Positions 33,901-45,968 of a DNA stretch of 64,000 nt are shown in pieces. Source of the stretch: Bryopsis sp. KO-2023 (Eukaryota; Chlorophyta; Ulvophyceae; Bryopsidales; Bryopsidaceae); contig BSYQ01000006.1 in NCBI GenBank assembly GCA_030272585.1, positions 2,319,001 to 2,383,000 of the forward strand, given 5' to 3'. The position numbers were made by a program, and so were the translations under genes. Below the pieces are notes generated by a model, which was not told the origin of the DNA, did not search any database, and worked only from the letters and a program-made list of their open reading frames with translations. How positions within the stretch are numbered: the first letter of the stretch is position 1; each line of letters starts with the position of its first letter.

Positions 33901-34075
33901 GGGGGGTTATGCGAACCTTCGTTGAATTCGCAAGATCGTTTTTTTGGACGTCTGTGGTTGCTTTCCTGAAAAGTTTGAACCTTACCTTCGAGGATCGAAT
34001 GGATGAAGCCCCATGTGCAAGGACAGCAACGAGAACGAAGCAACTCGCGAGAAATCTGCAGCCGAAGTTGGGCCT
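30908..34075 (-). CDS. Secreted Cys-rich repeat protein, unknown family
   Basis: Seven exons run leftward with matching phases: about 34075-33986, 33776-33573, 33340-33237, 32598-32437, 32253-32172, 31885-31582 and 31059-30908 (stop TGA). In the only frame that joins to exon 2, exon 1 encodes a signal-peptide-like stretch (RFLASCFVLVAVLAHGASS). No ATG opens that frame, so the true start, perhaps in a further exon, is unresolved. The mature protein has about four loose repeats of the form C-x(4-8)-C-x(6-8)-C-x-[WF]-x(5-10)-C. Examples are CTKSERFGCIW, CKNWEVSPGCSW, CLEIEGCIFDGTFGNC and CNKKSGNKCFWDSG. Even cysteine spacing suggests disulfide-stabilised extracellular modules. I do not recognise the family. 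The neighbouring gene at 35198 is transcribed away from it and also encodes a small secreted Cys-rich protein. Confidence 0.72.
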
Positions 34076-34089
34076 CCATTGATTTTTTG

Positions 34090-35197
34090 ATTCTGGAGGA
34101 ATGAGCGCAGCGACAGAATTTTGTCATGAGGCTCACCGCATTTTAGTTAAACGCTGGTGGCGAAGGCAGCAAAATTTTTAGGCAGGTAGTTTTGAAAGTC
34201 AGCGCGCGAAATCAGGATTTGCTGCTTCAGGCCATCACTTCTGGGGCGAAATAGGTTTGTGTGAAGTGGCATGGTGGGAAGCAAAAGGAGTGGCCAAAGG
34301 TGTAGACGTAGATCTACGTCCCATCATTTTTAATTTCAATGATACATGATGTGAAATTGGCATGCAAAGGGGGGGTGTTGTACATAATGAATCAAATCAT
34401 ATGAAATCATATGGTTACATAATGTAGGAGGAGGAGGGTGGCTCTCCTCAACAAGTCACTATTGATGGATTGATTGAAACATCACCCAGCTTCCAATGTA
34501 CAGAAAGATGGCCACATTTAATCACCCTTTCCCTGTGTTTCAAACAGAATCTAGACTCTTCCAATGGATCTATTGTAAGAGAAAAAATCCAACCCAATTC
34601 AACCCAATTCATTATTATAATAACGTTGCCTGAGGACTCTAGGAGTCCAATCCAAACCAACAAAGCTTTTCCCACCAATAACCGATAATTGCAAGAAGGC
34701 AAAAAAAGGCCACCACCTCGGGGTAGCTGCCCCCCCCCCAAAAAATGTAACCACTGTGTGAAGAACCCTCCCCCAAAATATTTTACATAATCGCACCAGT
34801 CAAGCAATAATTAAAACCCACAGCAAAAGAGAACCATCACCCTCCATGATGCTGGAATAGATACAAACAAGAAAAACCACTTGAAAGTCTGAACCAGTGC
34901 TGTTAATTGCAACCAATCCTGCGAAAAACAGACAAACAAATAAAATCGAACTGCACCCCTCCAAAAAGCCTTTTTTTTTGGCCGACCCCCACAAGAGCCA
35001 AAAAGACATGACGAAGGCACAAGTCAAATCGGATGGGACGCGTTCCGCAATCTTTGTCAAATAAATTGGTTGCCGTGAGGACAGGAAGCAACGCAAGCCG
35101 CCTCGCACTCGAAAAGGAGCAATTGAAACCAAGCATCTGCTGCTGCTGTACCCAAAAGGACCTCGAGTATCCACCCAAGAAAGGATACTTCGTGAAA
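34090..35197. other. Divergent intergenic region between two secreted-protein genes
   Basis: About 1.1 kb that should hold both promoters. It contains a G/C homopolymer-rich part at 34720-34790 and a fragment of the dispersed repeat also found at 3.5 kb (about 34815-34850). No further gene is seen. Confidence 0.45.
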
Positions 35198-36413
35198 ATG
35201 GCTGTGCGATCATTTGCCTTGTGCATGATTCTTTTCTCGGCGGCAGGTTGGGTTTTCACTCCATTCTCGATATTGTTTTTTCCGACTGCGTTCCCTGTAA
35301 ACGAGACCATTGCACACTGCGCCAGGTGCTGGCACAGCGCCGATGCTGAGATCTATGTTTTGGAAGCGATCGATGGGCTGTGTGTGTGTTTTTTTCGTTT
35401 TGCAGGCTTGGTTTCCTCCAACATCCTTGAGGATTTCCTTTCTAAGGTCCACCCAGAGTGCAAGGGGCCGGTGCAGCAGTTGACCGCCTCATGTGTGTCG
35501 GAGTTCCAAAGCGCTACGAATGCTTTGGGGTTGTCGTTTCCTCCCACCGCGGATGAGTTGAAAACTGCTGGATTCGAAAAGTTTGAGGAATACGCTAACT
35601 CGAACCCACCCGTCTCTGAATCGTGAGTTCAAATCGCGAATCGTAAAAAAAAGGGGATATTCAGTTCAGCAGTGGTGAAAATATCGTGTGTGTGCGGTTT
35701 CGAGAGTGCAGCAAAAACTACTGCTTTTGATCGTGTGTTTGCTGATGGAAGGTTTTTGAATTGTCTTTGTTCGTTTTGTTTTGCAGGTGCTGCAAGCAGT
35801 CCTGTGCCCTGGCCTTCAAGGTTTATTTTCTATGTGGATTGCAGGGTTTCTTTTTTTTATTATTATAGTTTCTGATTAGTTGTGTCCCATAGGTCTTGTA
35901 TTGTTTGGAAACTTTTTTGTTTTTTTTTGACTCTTTTTGCTGAGGATGTTTCTTTTTTGCTGTCAGGGATGTGGCTGCAATCAGGACACTTTCAATGCCC
36001 TTGTGGGTGCGATTGGTGGTCGAGGCGATTTCATGGCAAGAAGTAAGCAGGGAAGATCAAAAGAAAGAATCAAAAAGAAAACCCTGATTCATTCATTCTG
36101 TCTTTCTTTCTTTCTTTTTTGAGGGGAAGGGTTTCAAAAAAAAAAATCTGAAAGAAAAATCCGATTCATTCATTCTTTCTTTCTGTTCGAGGGGATTTCT
36201 TTGTTTTTCACCTTTCTGGTGGTTTTCGTTCTCTGGCTCTATTATCTTGTTTGAGAATCTAACAGTATGTTATTTCATTCCTTTTGTTTGAAAACAGTAT
36301 TTAGGCAGGTTGCTGATTCCTGTGGCCAGCTCTCCAACCCCATCTTGTTTCAGCCCACTATGGTGAACATCGAGGGTTCTTGCTCATCTCAACCCACCTT
36401 TGAATGCCCTTAG
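35198..36413 (+). CDS. Small secreted Cys-rich protein (163 aa), unknown family
   Basis: Five exons fit in phase: 35198-35246, 35406-35622, 35787-35820, 35967-36042 and 36298-36413, totalling 492 nt and ending in TAG. MAVRSFALCMILFSAAGGLV is a signal peptide. The mature chain carries cysteines in CKGPVQQLTASC, SCCKQSCALAFKGCGCNQDT, ADSCGQL and GSCSSQPTFEC, all expected to form disulfides outside the cell. The junction GCGCNQDTF resembles GCGGNEDTDF at the same intron boundary of the divergent neighbour, a hint of common origin that could be chance. An AATAAA at 36658 may be its polyadenylation signal. Confidence 0.8.
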
Positions 36414-36419
36414 ACATCC

Positions 36420-38180
36420 TCTCAGCCATAAGTAGTTGGCACCAACGCTCATTAATAATACTGGTTTCTTTTTAAAACTTAATTGTGTACTCCACTTATT
36501 GAAAGTGAGTTTTCGGTCCTTGCATGAGGGGGAGGAAGTGTGGATGTCAAGAGGGGTTGAGTCTGTTTTGGTGAAATTCTTCTTATTTGGGTTTGGGTTG
36601 ATATTAAGTATGGAAAAGAAAAAAAGATGTGTGTGTGTGGAGGGAGGCTTGTGGAACAATAAACAGACGGCTTTAATCAATGCCGACAAGTTCATTCTGT
36701 GTGCTGCCATGTCTTTTTCATTGAATGTGGATTGTGTATTATTTGCTTTTGTTTTCTGTTTCCTGTTTTACTATTTTATTTTTATTTTTTTAAAACAAAT
36801 ATGAAACATTTGTTTCACAGTGTTTGAATGGAATGATGGATGAATGTTGGTTGCATTTGAGAAGTCCCACTATTCTAATTTGCCAGTCAGTATTCTAATT
36901 AATTAATTAATTTTAGACTATTTCACTTGTAAATCCTCAGGAACAAACAATAACAGTCCAGTGACTAAATTCAATGATTCTGCATATGTTGTGCATGCAT
37001 GTGTTTTATCAAATTTATTCGATCAACTTGGCACCTGATCCCTCTCCAGTATTTGTTTTCTTGAACCTCCCCCCACACAATCCTCCTTTCACACAATTCA
37101 TACAATTCCTCCACAGCTGGTGCAGAAACTATTATTAAACAAAAGAGGAAAAATGCATCATCAGTTTACAAAGGCATTTTTTTGCCATTTCACCTCCTCT
37201 TTCTGAAGCGTGTTTCGTTTCTGTTTGAAGCCAAGGAGCAAAATGAAGGCTGGCTGATCTTAGAAAAATCTCTGATACCGCCGTTCCCTCTTTCTGTACA
37301 AGTGACCAGGTTGCTCAAGAGAAAAAGTCCATGTCAGTTTCTTGTCTGATGAAACTCCGTCTGAAACCCCGATTATCCTATTATTCAGACCATGAGAATT
37401 CATAACAGGAAGCAAGTAGGTAGGTAACAAGCAAATCATCAGCCAGCTACATACAAGGGAGTGCACAAAACCCTCATTACAATTTCAATTTCATGTTTTT
37501 TTACACAAAAAAAACCATTTTTCCATTCCAACAAGCTCACGACCATTTTTACAAAAGCAATTAATTGCGTCTTGCGCACACACACTTGTGTCCATCACCG
37601 CCAGCACCTGGAATAAAATCCCCCCACCCCCCCTTTCTTCCCCCACATCATGCCAATGTCAGCACACATATATATACATTTGCACGGTTTCTTTTGACCA
37701 AAACCCCAGCAGGTGAACAAAATTGAATCGAGGCAGTTCTGTTTTTTTTGGGGATAAGGGGAGGGGGGGTTGCTGAAATCTCAAAGTACAAAAATCTCGA
37801 TGCTGGGAACTGGAAATGAAAAAACGAAATAAGCAACCCAAAACACCACTAATTTCAAATATATATTACGTGCAAGACTTCGTTGCACACCCACTCAAAA
37901 CCCACAAATGGTGATCCAACACCAAACAACTCCCATTTCTTCCCCAAGCAGAGAGAAATAAAAAAAAGGGTGACATGACGACTAATCATTACACTATTGT
38001 TTTTGAAAATCAAATTTTGTGAAAGAAAAAACACTTTTTTTTCAATTTTTTGCTTTTTTTTTTTTTTTTCGTCATTTCTGTGTTGGATTGTTATCGTTCC
38101 CTCGTGTGTCAATTTTTTTTTTCTCTTGACATGTTTTTACATTCGATGGTTTTTTCTCTTGGGGCAACACCCTTGTTAAT
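36420..38180. other. Gene-free stretch between convergent genes
   Basis: AT-rich DNA with poly-T, poly-A and pyrimidine runs. It probably contains the 3' UTRs of the flanking convergent genes. No coding region is supported. Confidence 0.5.
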
Positions 38181-38186
38181 TCCCTG

Positions 38187-41100
38187 TTAAAATCCGATAT
38201 CTCCTAGTTTCGTCTTGAATTCCTGTACCATGGAAGCCACCAAGCGATTCGGGCAAATTTTCAAGTTTGTCAGTTTTTGATTAGTCATCGGCGAGGTGTT
38301 TTTGTTTCTGAACCATGCCGTAATGGCCGACCTCTCATATGTGTGACCATCGGCCGCCACCACCGGATCTTCCAACAACTCGTGAGTGATCGGACACAAG
38401 AGGTGCCGAGGGATGCCCTCGAAAGTATCTTGGTCCCCAAAGAAAACAGCTTCCTTTTTCTCGGTTGGACTCTCCTTTACCTGCACACACACACACACAC
38501 ACAAACACCCCTACCCTCAAAATTCTCGCCACTTGTTTCATTGCCTGTTTGTTAATTACGAGTATGGTGATTGTGGGCACTGGATGGCATTCTCAAAGTA
38601 AACATTGCTGATCCTCACCAGAGAGGGTGCTGCACCGAGAATGGAAGCCACACATCGAATTCGACCAGCCTGCAGTTCACTTTGGGCAGCTCCCTACAAG
38701 GAAAAAAAGACAACCAACTCGAATCACTTGGGAATAGCAGCACCACTGGCAACAACACAGCGATGCCCAGCGAAAATAAAACAATGTCTTAGACAAAACA
38801 TCGCCTTCAATTCCCCACCAAAATCAATTTGAGAGCAGAAAGTATCCTTGGTATAGGTACCGATTCGACTCACCTCCTCCTCGGCCCCACAAGCTAGCGT
38901 CAGCAAAGCTCGTCTAACTTCAATTTCGACCTGGGGATCGCCGCCACCTTGTTTGAGAGCAGCCAACAACGGCTCCACCACATCCTCGTTCAAAACAGAC
39001 AATTGAGTTTCCTCGTCCCCAGACATCAATCCAACCAGAGCCCGCACCAGCTTCTTTTTGAGATCCTTTTTGTCGGCATGCACTTCTTTCAGCAACACCC
39101 CCATAAACGTCAAGATCCCAGAATTGACCAGGGCTTTTTTCGTGTCAGGAGAACATGCCACGTTGTGTATCACCCGAATCGATTGAATTCGGCAAGCGTC
39201 CTCCTCACTGCTCAACAGATTCAGCAAGCAAGGGATCCCCCCCGCTTCGATGATCAAACGGCTGTTCTGAGCGTTCTTGCATGCGATGTTCGCCAAGGCC
39301 CCCGCCGCTTGCTTTCTGTTCCCCGCAACAGTGGAGCTGAGGAGATTCACGAGGCCATCGATACCACCTTGGCTGACTATCTCAGGAACATGGTCATCCT
39401 GGCATGAAATGTTGGCGAGAGCGCGGGCAGCATGCTTCTGTGTGGTCGGCTGTCCGGACCTCACCAGGTCGACCAGAGGTGGGATTCCCCCTGCCTCCTT
39501 AATCATCCTCTGTTCCGCCTCGCAACACGCCAGATTCGCTAGATACCCTGCAGCGTTTTCCTGACATTCGCTCTCGTCAGACGACAGCATGGCAACCAGC
39601 GGCCCAATGCAAGGTTCTCTGAGGGCGACCACCTCTGGCTTGGTGCTTTGAGCCAGGTTGGCGAATATCCTTCCAGCATGGCATTTCGCAGCTGTGCTGG
39701 AGCTACCCTCCAAGAGCTTCAGCAGCGGTCCACCTGGCTCTTGCTTGGCTAATATCGATTGGTTGGCTGGATTTTGGAACGTGAGGTTGGCGAGTGCATG
39801 TGCCGCCTCTTGTCTGCATTCCTCGTCCTAACCATACACACCCCAAAAACTCAATTCACCAGCACCATTACACCTCAGAAAAAATCAGAAATACGCTGAG
39901 GGGAGGTCATATGGAGTCTGCAGACCTAAACCATCCGGATATGGATTTTTTACCTCATCATCAAGTTGCAAGACAAGACACGGAAATGCACCCTCCCTGG
40001 CGACCGCCCGTTGGTTGGATGAGTTTTCTTCCACCAAAGCGGCCAGTGCACCCGCCGCCATGGCTTTGCATCTTGAATGGGGCAACGTCAGCTGCCAAAC
40101 TAGAGGATGAATGCCAGCACAATGTGCGACTCGATTTTGATGGGCCACATTCTGGGAAAGACAAACAAACCCATGAACTCGGAAAATTCCTAGCTGACTG
40201 ACTGGGCAGGAAACTCAACCGTCCCACCCAAAACATGCATGATCCTAAACCCATCTCAAGACACAGCAACAGTTTTCTCGAAAAAGAGATTGGAAAAGAT
40301 GGGGAGGTGCCCCCAGCCTGAATGACCAACCTCATGCACGACGACACCAATATATCGAGCAGCGTCTGCCATATCGCTCAGCTCCAACCCCATCAATCTG
40401 GAAATGATTTTACGCAAGTAGAAATCTCCAGCCAGGGCCGTCCTCAGGGATGGGGAGTGCACAGCAATGCTCGCCAAAGCTCTAACTGCTGCCCCAGGGG
40501 ATGCGGTATCCAGCAATTGCAGGAGACTCTCGTGCCACGGGTTATGCAGTAGTTGCAGGGCTGATGCTCGATCCGTAATCAAATCTGCCACGATGGCGGC
40601 CAGACGATTTTTGTCCTCCAGCGGTGCATGGGGAAGCATGGAAACCAGAGTGTTGAACTGTTTGAAGCTGGCCTGGGCAAATCCCCCCCAAAAGAAAAAA
40701 GAAAAATAAAGAAAAAAAAAATTCGAAAAAGAGGATAACGGTTGAAAGTGGCAGCGAACACGGTGCAGAGCGCTCTGGGTTTTGGAAACTTATTCGTTGG
40801 GTCGTCGGCCTAGATCGCTTCCCACCAATCAGAGAAATTTTGCTGGAGGTGGTGTTCAAAACCGACACCTAGGTCGGATTTAGAAGAACATCATCAAGTT
40901 TCTTTTTCCGCAATTCGAGCTAAAATCCAAAGGATATGGTTACTTTGTGCCGCCTTCTTTTTGGAGTTTCTGGCAGCTTCCGGGACTGGCCTACGAGGAC
41001 TGAGACTTTTCAGAACAAGAAAACCACCCCTCTCACCTTGCATTGTTCGGTGTGTGAAAGCTTGGCCAAGACTGTCACCGCTGCAAGGTTATGCGGCCGA

Positions 41101-43236
41101 CACGGCAGCATGCGCTCCAAGTCAGACAAAATTCCCCCACTCAAGGCAATCTCTTGCAAATGTGGCCTTCCATCCAGGATTCTGGCCAGGCAATTCGCAG
41201 CCCCACAAACCACCTTAACGCTTTCTTGTTTCAGCAGTTCGGTCAACGTCTCCAGGATGGCACTCGAAGTGGTGGTATCATCGAACTTCGCAGTGCGTGC
41301 AAGGTTCGACAGGCATTCCATCGCTGGCAGCTTGTTGGTCAATGATGCCTCCGATAAGAAAGCGGCCAAAGGAACCAGGGCCCCTTGGGCGAGAATAATA
41401 CCACCGACAGACGCCTCCTCAGAAAGTTTGGCAAGAACATCCACTACTGCTGGGCCCCCCAAACAGTCCCCAGAGAACCCCAAAGGCCCCAGATATTTGA
41501 GAAGTTGAACCAGGGGGGGGATTCCCCCCCCAGTCACCAGTTGGGCCCGAATTCCGTCTGAGGACACCATAGAGGAAAGCAATCTGGCTGCTGCAATCCT
41601 GCACTCCGGGTTCTCCATGTGAAGGATTTCCACCAGGCTCTGGACTGTTGTTTCTGTGGCGGAGATTCTCCTCATACAGGTTCCTCCTTCAAACGTGGTG
41701 AGACATCGCATGGCTTCCAATCGGCAAGCAGGGGTTCCTTCAGCTAGGATTCTAGCCATGATCGATGGATCATCCAATATTCTCATTGCTGCATGGGCAT
41801 AAAAAAGAAAACAAAACTTGGAGGAGAAACAAAAAAAGGAATTGCACCCCCCAGATTGTGCGAGTGTGTGCGTGTGTTTGGGGGGGAGGGGGTTGCCAAA
41901 TGATTGAACAAAGAAAAAAATGAAAAAAACCCCGAATAATTAGTGATATGGACCTTAGTTTCTTTCACCAATACTTCTATGTCTGCCTCAAAAAAATGCG
42001 ACATAATGAGATCCACATTGGGTCGATCAGCGATTCAGAGAACCCAAAGAAATCCAAAAAAAAGTAAAATTGAAGAAATTCAAGCATGTCATCATGTGAG
42101 GATATCTAACCTGTGTCTGCATGGAGTGTGCAGAAGTTTCTCAACGCACACAGAATCCACATTTCAGCTTCTGTTTGGCCGGAATCGAGACAGGCCATCA
42201 TCCTTCCGATTCCGCCGACGAAACAGATGGCCTGGCGACACTCCAAAGACGCCGACACGGTGGACAGCAATCTAGCCACAGCTTCCCTCATTTCAAGAGA
42301 CCCCGACCTCAACATGTACATGACCGGAACCCACTGCATCAACGCCATATCCCTCAGACAATGATCATTGCCGACCACCACCTCGGCGATCAATTTCATG
42401 CATGCCAATCCCGACTCCCTTTCACTGACGCAGAGTTTTTTCAAACTTGTCAGTCCCCCCGAAGCGGCGATTTCATTTTGGAACAGCGAACCCTCCCTGG
42501 CCATGACTGAGAGTCCCTTGATAGCCTCCATTCGAACTTTCTCCCCACCCGATTTGAGGGCTCGGGTCAATGCCTTGATGCCACCGGCAGCGTGGAAAGC
42601 CAGGATCCCCTCATGGGTTTCCAGCAAGTAAGGCACAACCCCCAGCGCCGCCAGATCACTCCGCTCCACCAGTTGGACCACCAAATCAGTCCCATTACCG
42701 GCATCAAAAGCACCTCTCCAATCGAGGCCGGAGTTGAACAACGAGATCAAAGCCTCCCCCGCAAACACTTGGCACCGACGCTTCTTTCTCAGAATCGTCA
42801 GCATGAGCTGCACTCCGCCTTCCTCGATGAAGAGCCTTTTCTTTTCGTGGGAAAAATCCATGAACCCTTTCAGCGCGGCATTGACTTCGGACCGGCCCCC
42901 TGTTTTCAGAGATCTCAATACCTTGCCCACATCACAATTTACGCCGGCCGGATCCTCCCCCGATATATCAGGGAAATGTGAAATGGAGGATGGACTGGTA
43001 GAATCATGGCCCCCCGATGCCACAGTGACATGGGAAGGGGTGGAACAGCAGCTGGCGAAATCATCGAGTTCGATGCCCGATTTCGCACTGACGTGGGAAA
43101 CGATGGAGCGGCTGGGGGTGGGTGGGTCCTCCTTTCGATTCGTGGCCTCATTTTGCTGGTCGAGCATTGCCTCGTTTTCCTTGTCCCGGAGGGAAGGCTT
43201 TTTGATTCGACTCAGCCATTTCTTTAATTTAGTCAT
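38187..43236 (-). CDS. ARM-repeat protein with C-terminal U-box (1246 aa), probable E3 ubiquitin ligase
   Basis: Seven exons run leftward: 43236-42111, 41788-41037, 40672-40331, 40151-39954, 39827-38874, 38693-38619 and 38480-38187, totalling 3741 nt in phase. After a basic, Ser-rich N-terminus (MTKLKKWLSRIKKPSLRDKE), most of the chain consists of Armadillo repeats with typical phrases such as GGIPPLVDLVRSG...AARALANISC and AAGALANIACKNAQNSRLI. The last about 75 residues form a U-box (HLLCPITHELLEDPVVAADG, then HTYERSAITAWF and SPMTNQKL), the fold that binds E2 enzymes. U-box proteins attach ubiquitin, and ARM repeats usually hold the substrate. In plant PUB-ARM proteins the U-box comes before the ARM repeats; here it comes last. 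The final intron acceptor is preceded by a (TG)n run. Confidence 0.9.
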
Positions 43237-43239
43237 CGA

Positions 43240-44790
43240 AGTTCACACAAAGCTATCCTCGAGCTCTGTGTTGCTTACCCCCTGTGAGTGGCTTTGGTGC
43301 TTTCCGTTTCTTCTCTTTGTTTTGGGGTGGAGGTAGTGCAAATATGTATTCGTACAAAAATGTCTTTCTTTTCCTGTCGAGACAAAAACAACACACCGCA
43401 TACCCTCATCAGAGAACTTATCGACGGGAAAATTTACCCCAGCTGAAATACGGAGGACGCTTACGAAACTCGCCCCCGAAAGCGAACCCCTAGACTGTCT
43501 AGTTTTGCGATGGAGACCGAGCTGGTGAGGAAGGATCAACGCCAGGTCGAGAACGACGACACCCCTAGTACTGATCAATCCCGACTGGAAAGAGTGCGTT
43601 ACGTGTTCCGATCAAAGGCGTCAATGCCACTTTCCTCCCGATAAGAAAACAACCCCACGAAAACAACTAAATGGCAGTGGAAAAGTGGCAGCCAATCTAA
43701 CCCCTGCAACAAACTCGACTCAAGTGGGGTAACGAAAACCAGGGAGCGCTGATGACCGACCCCAGCAACACTGAAAGGCGATTCTCGGGCTGGATACCGA
43801 AACATACCTCTCGAGTATACGGCTTCCTTACAGAGCCGTTTTCTTTCCCAGCTGTTTACGTTTAGTTACAGACTCGGAGATGGATGGCAGCCCCTAAAAA
43901 GGCCTGCACAGACATTGGACAGTCGTGCGATTTGACAGGCAAACGGTTTTTGAGCTCTCTCAACCTGGTCCACGTTCGTTCCTACTTCCACTCTACGTCC
44001 ACTCGAAACCTCGGAAGTTTCCTGGGTCACACTTTACTGCCAGGTGTCCCAGATGCTCTAACCAATGATCTAGTTGCAAGGGTTAGGCTAATGGATTGAC
44101 TGGAGGACTGACAGTTTGATGTTAGTTACTGTCCCACTGGATTTGGAACTATTAATTGTGGTGAAACGTGAAGGTGTTTGTAAGATTTTGATTGAGTCTT
44201 ATCCTTTACCAGGAGAAATGCAGAAACGGGGATTCGTAGAGCAGGAGTGGGGGGTTCTTGGCTGTGGACGGCCATCCACATAACACATTTCTGTTTTTTC
44301 GGTTTTTCCAGTTCACCCACCCCTTTCTCAGGACTCAGCCGTCGCTGTGTCGGCTTGGGTTCAACATTGTCATCTTCGATTTCTGACCTCCAAAAGTTAC
44401 CTTTTCCATGGATTCTTTTGTTGCAAAAGCCGATATATATCTTTGTTGTCGTTTGGGTTGCTTTTGCAGAGGCTGAGGGAAGCACTGTTGCTAATTTTTC
44501 AGCTGGGCCGCCACCCACAACAGAGCCACTGACTGATCCCACCATTCCTGCTTCAAATAACCCTGCTCTAGGGGCCACTGTGCTTATTCTTTCACTCATG
44601 AGAGAACTCCATCCATCCCCAATCCGCTTGCTTTGAGATCTCAAGTTTTTAAGTCCTCAAAAAAAGACAGTGATTTCACTGCTCCAGGCACAATCCCACC
44701 CCTAAACGATGCAAACCTGGCCACTCGTTACTTTACTTTGAACAAATCACACCCACCCATATATCTCTACAAAGGTACAATTTCTTGTTG
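43240..44790. other. Intergenic region with weak coding signal at 44126-44640
   Basis: Open frames on both strands overlap at 44126-44644 (minus, about 170 codons, with a KIYIGFCNKRIHGKG stretch) and 44247-44636 (plus). A pyrimidine-rich CTTTTGCAG at about 44470 could be a plus-strand acceptor. Neither has a recognised domain, so I do not choose a gene. The rest shows no feature. Confidence 0.3.
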
Positions 44791-44798
44791 TGTTGCTG

Positions 44799-45451
44799 TT
44801 ACATGGTCCATTCGATCACCTTTTTGGAATTACAATTGATGCGACCCCGAGTGCTTTCCGCATACGGCCCCGGCATCACAAAATCCATGCCATGTGAAAG
44901 GTCGATTTCCACCGCACACAACCAAGACACTTTCGGAGGCACCCCACAACAAACCCTAACATTACCTTCCGCTTGCCGTCCATCCAGTTTCAACGCACAA
45001 CCCACACTGCCGGCATCTCCAAAATTACCACTCTTGCAATCCACACCGTGGTGTACCCTTCGATTGGAGCGTTTCCAATCGCCAAAGGTGCACAGCCTGC
45101 CCTTTTCTGATTTGAACCAAATAGCGATGTGGGCATCGTGGAGGCGACCATACGTATGCACTTCCAGAAAGATGAGATCCTCGCGGTCCAGATGGATGAA
45201 TGCATGGCATGCATGCTTGTTGGCATGTTTTTGACTGACCACCACGACTTGGTACTGAGGCTCCATCCCTGCCGTCATTTGCAGCAACGGAGAAATCCGC
45301 TTGCTGCACTGCATGTACACGATGAAAAACAGGGCGATCAACCAGAGAAATCCTCAACTCCTTCATTTTCAATCCCTGTTCTTGGTCAACTCCATCCAGC
45401 AACCATCCCATGCAATCGAAGGAGCGCACATTCACCGAGATCAATTTTCAT
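44799..45451 (-). CDS. Single-pass membrane protein with Cys/His-rich ectodomain (189 aa), unknown
   Basis: Two exons, 45451-45436 and 45352-44799, join in phase into 570 nt. The tiny first exon supplies MKIDL and the junction completes a signal anchor (GFLWLIALFFIVYMQC). The rest is a compact domain of about 155 residues with an even spread of aromatic and charged residues and seven cysteines (for example HACHAFIHLDREDLIFLEVH, CKSGNFGDAGSVGC, VRVCCGVPPKVSWLC). No family was recognised. The 16-nt first exon is the weakest part of the model, but it gives a clean start and an uninterrupted anchor. Confidence 0.6.
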
Positions 45452-45968
45452 GGGCCGTCCTTTCTCCCAAGAGTCACTCCACAGGTCTAACCTTGTGCAT
45501 GGACGACGACCGCGCACACACATCGAGGGCGAGGCTGCGTAACGGTGAACCGACCGCCGACGTCAAGATTTGCAAACCCCTGCAGGCTGCGGAAAGCATC
45601 CCGACACGTGCAATCGCGTCGAAATGATTCGCCCAACCATATAAATCGAAAACGAAGGAAGGTTCAGGGCAGAACAGAAAACGGGTGCCAAACACTGGTG
45701 GGTGAGTGTCAGTGTTGAGCGATTACGTAATGATTTTGTAACACTCACTTTTTTTGGCGTAAAGCGCACACAAAGTTTCATCAGCGCCTTCCCCACTCTT
45801 TCCCCAACGTTGGCCGCTCTCGCAAAAACGACATCGTGGAGTGTTTTCCCAGCGCGTTTTTTTTTTAGTGGTTGCGTCGGTTCGTCCAAAAAGACTCGCT
45901 ACTTAAAGAAACAACAATAAAAAGAAAAGGTGCTTTACCATTTGCCCTTTCGAGAGAAAAAAGAAAAA

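Noticed and set aside
38949-42981. Several 120-200 codon plus-strand frames
   Set aside because: They lie antisense to the ARM-repeat exons, which show clear domain repeats and consistent splice phases.
44126-44644. A 172-codon minus-strand gene
   Set aside because: It has no ATG near its upstream end, a competing plus-strand frame and no domain.
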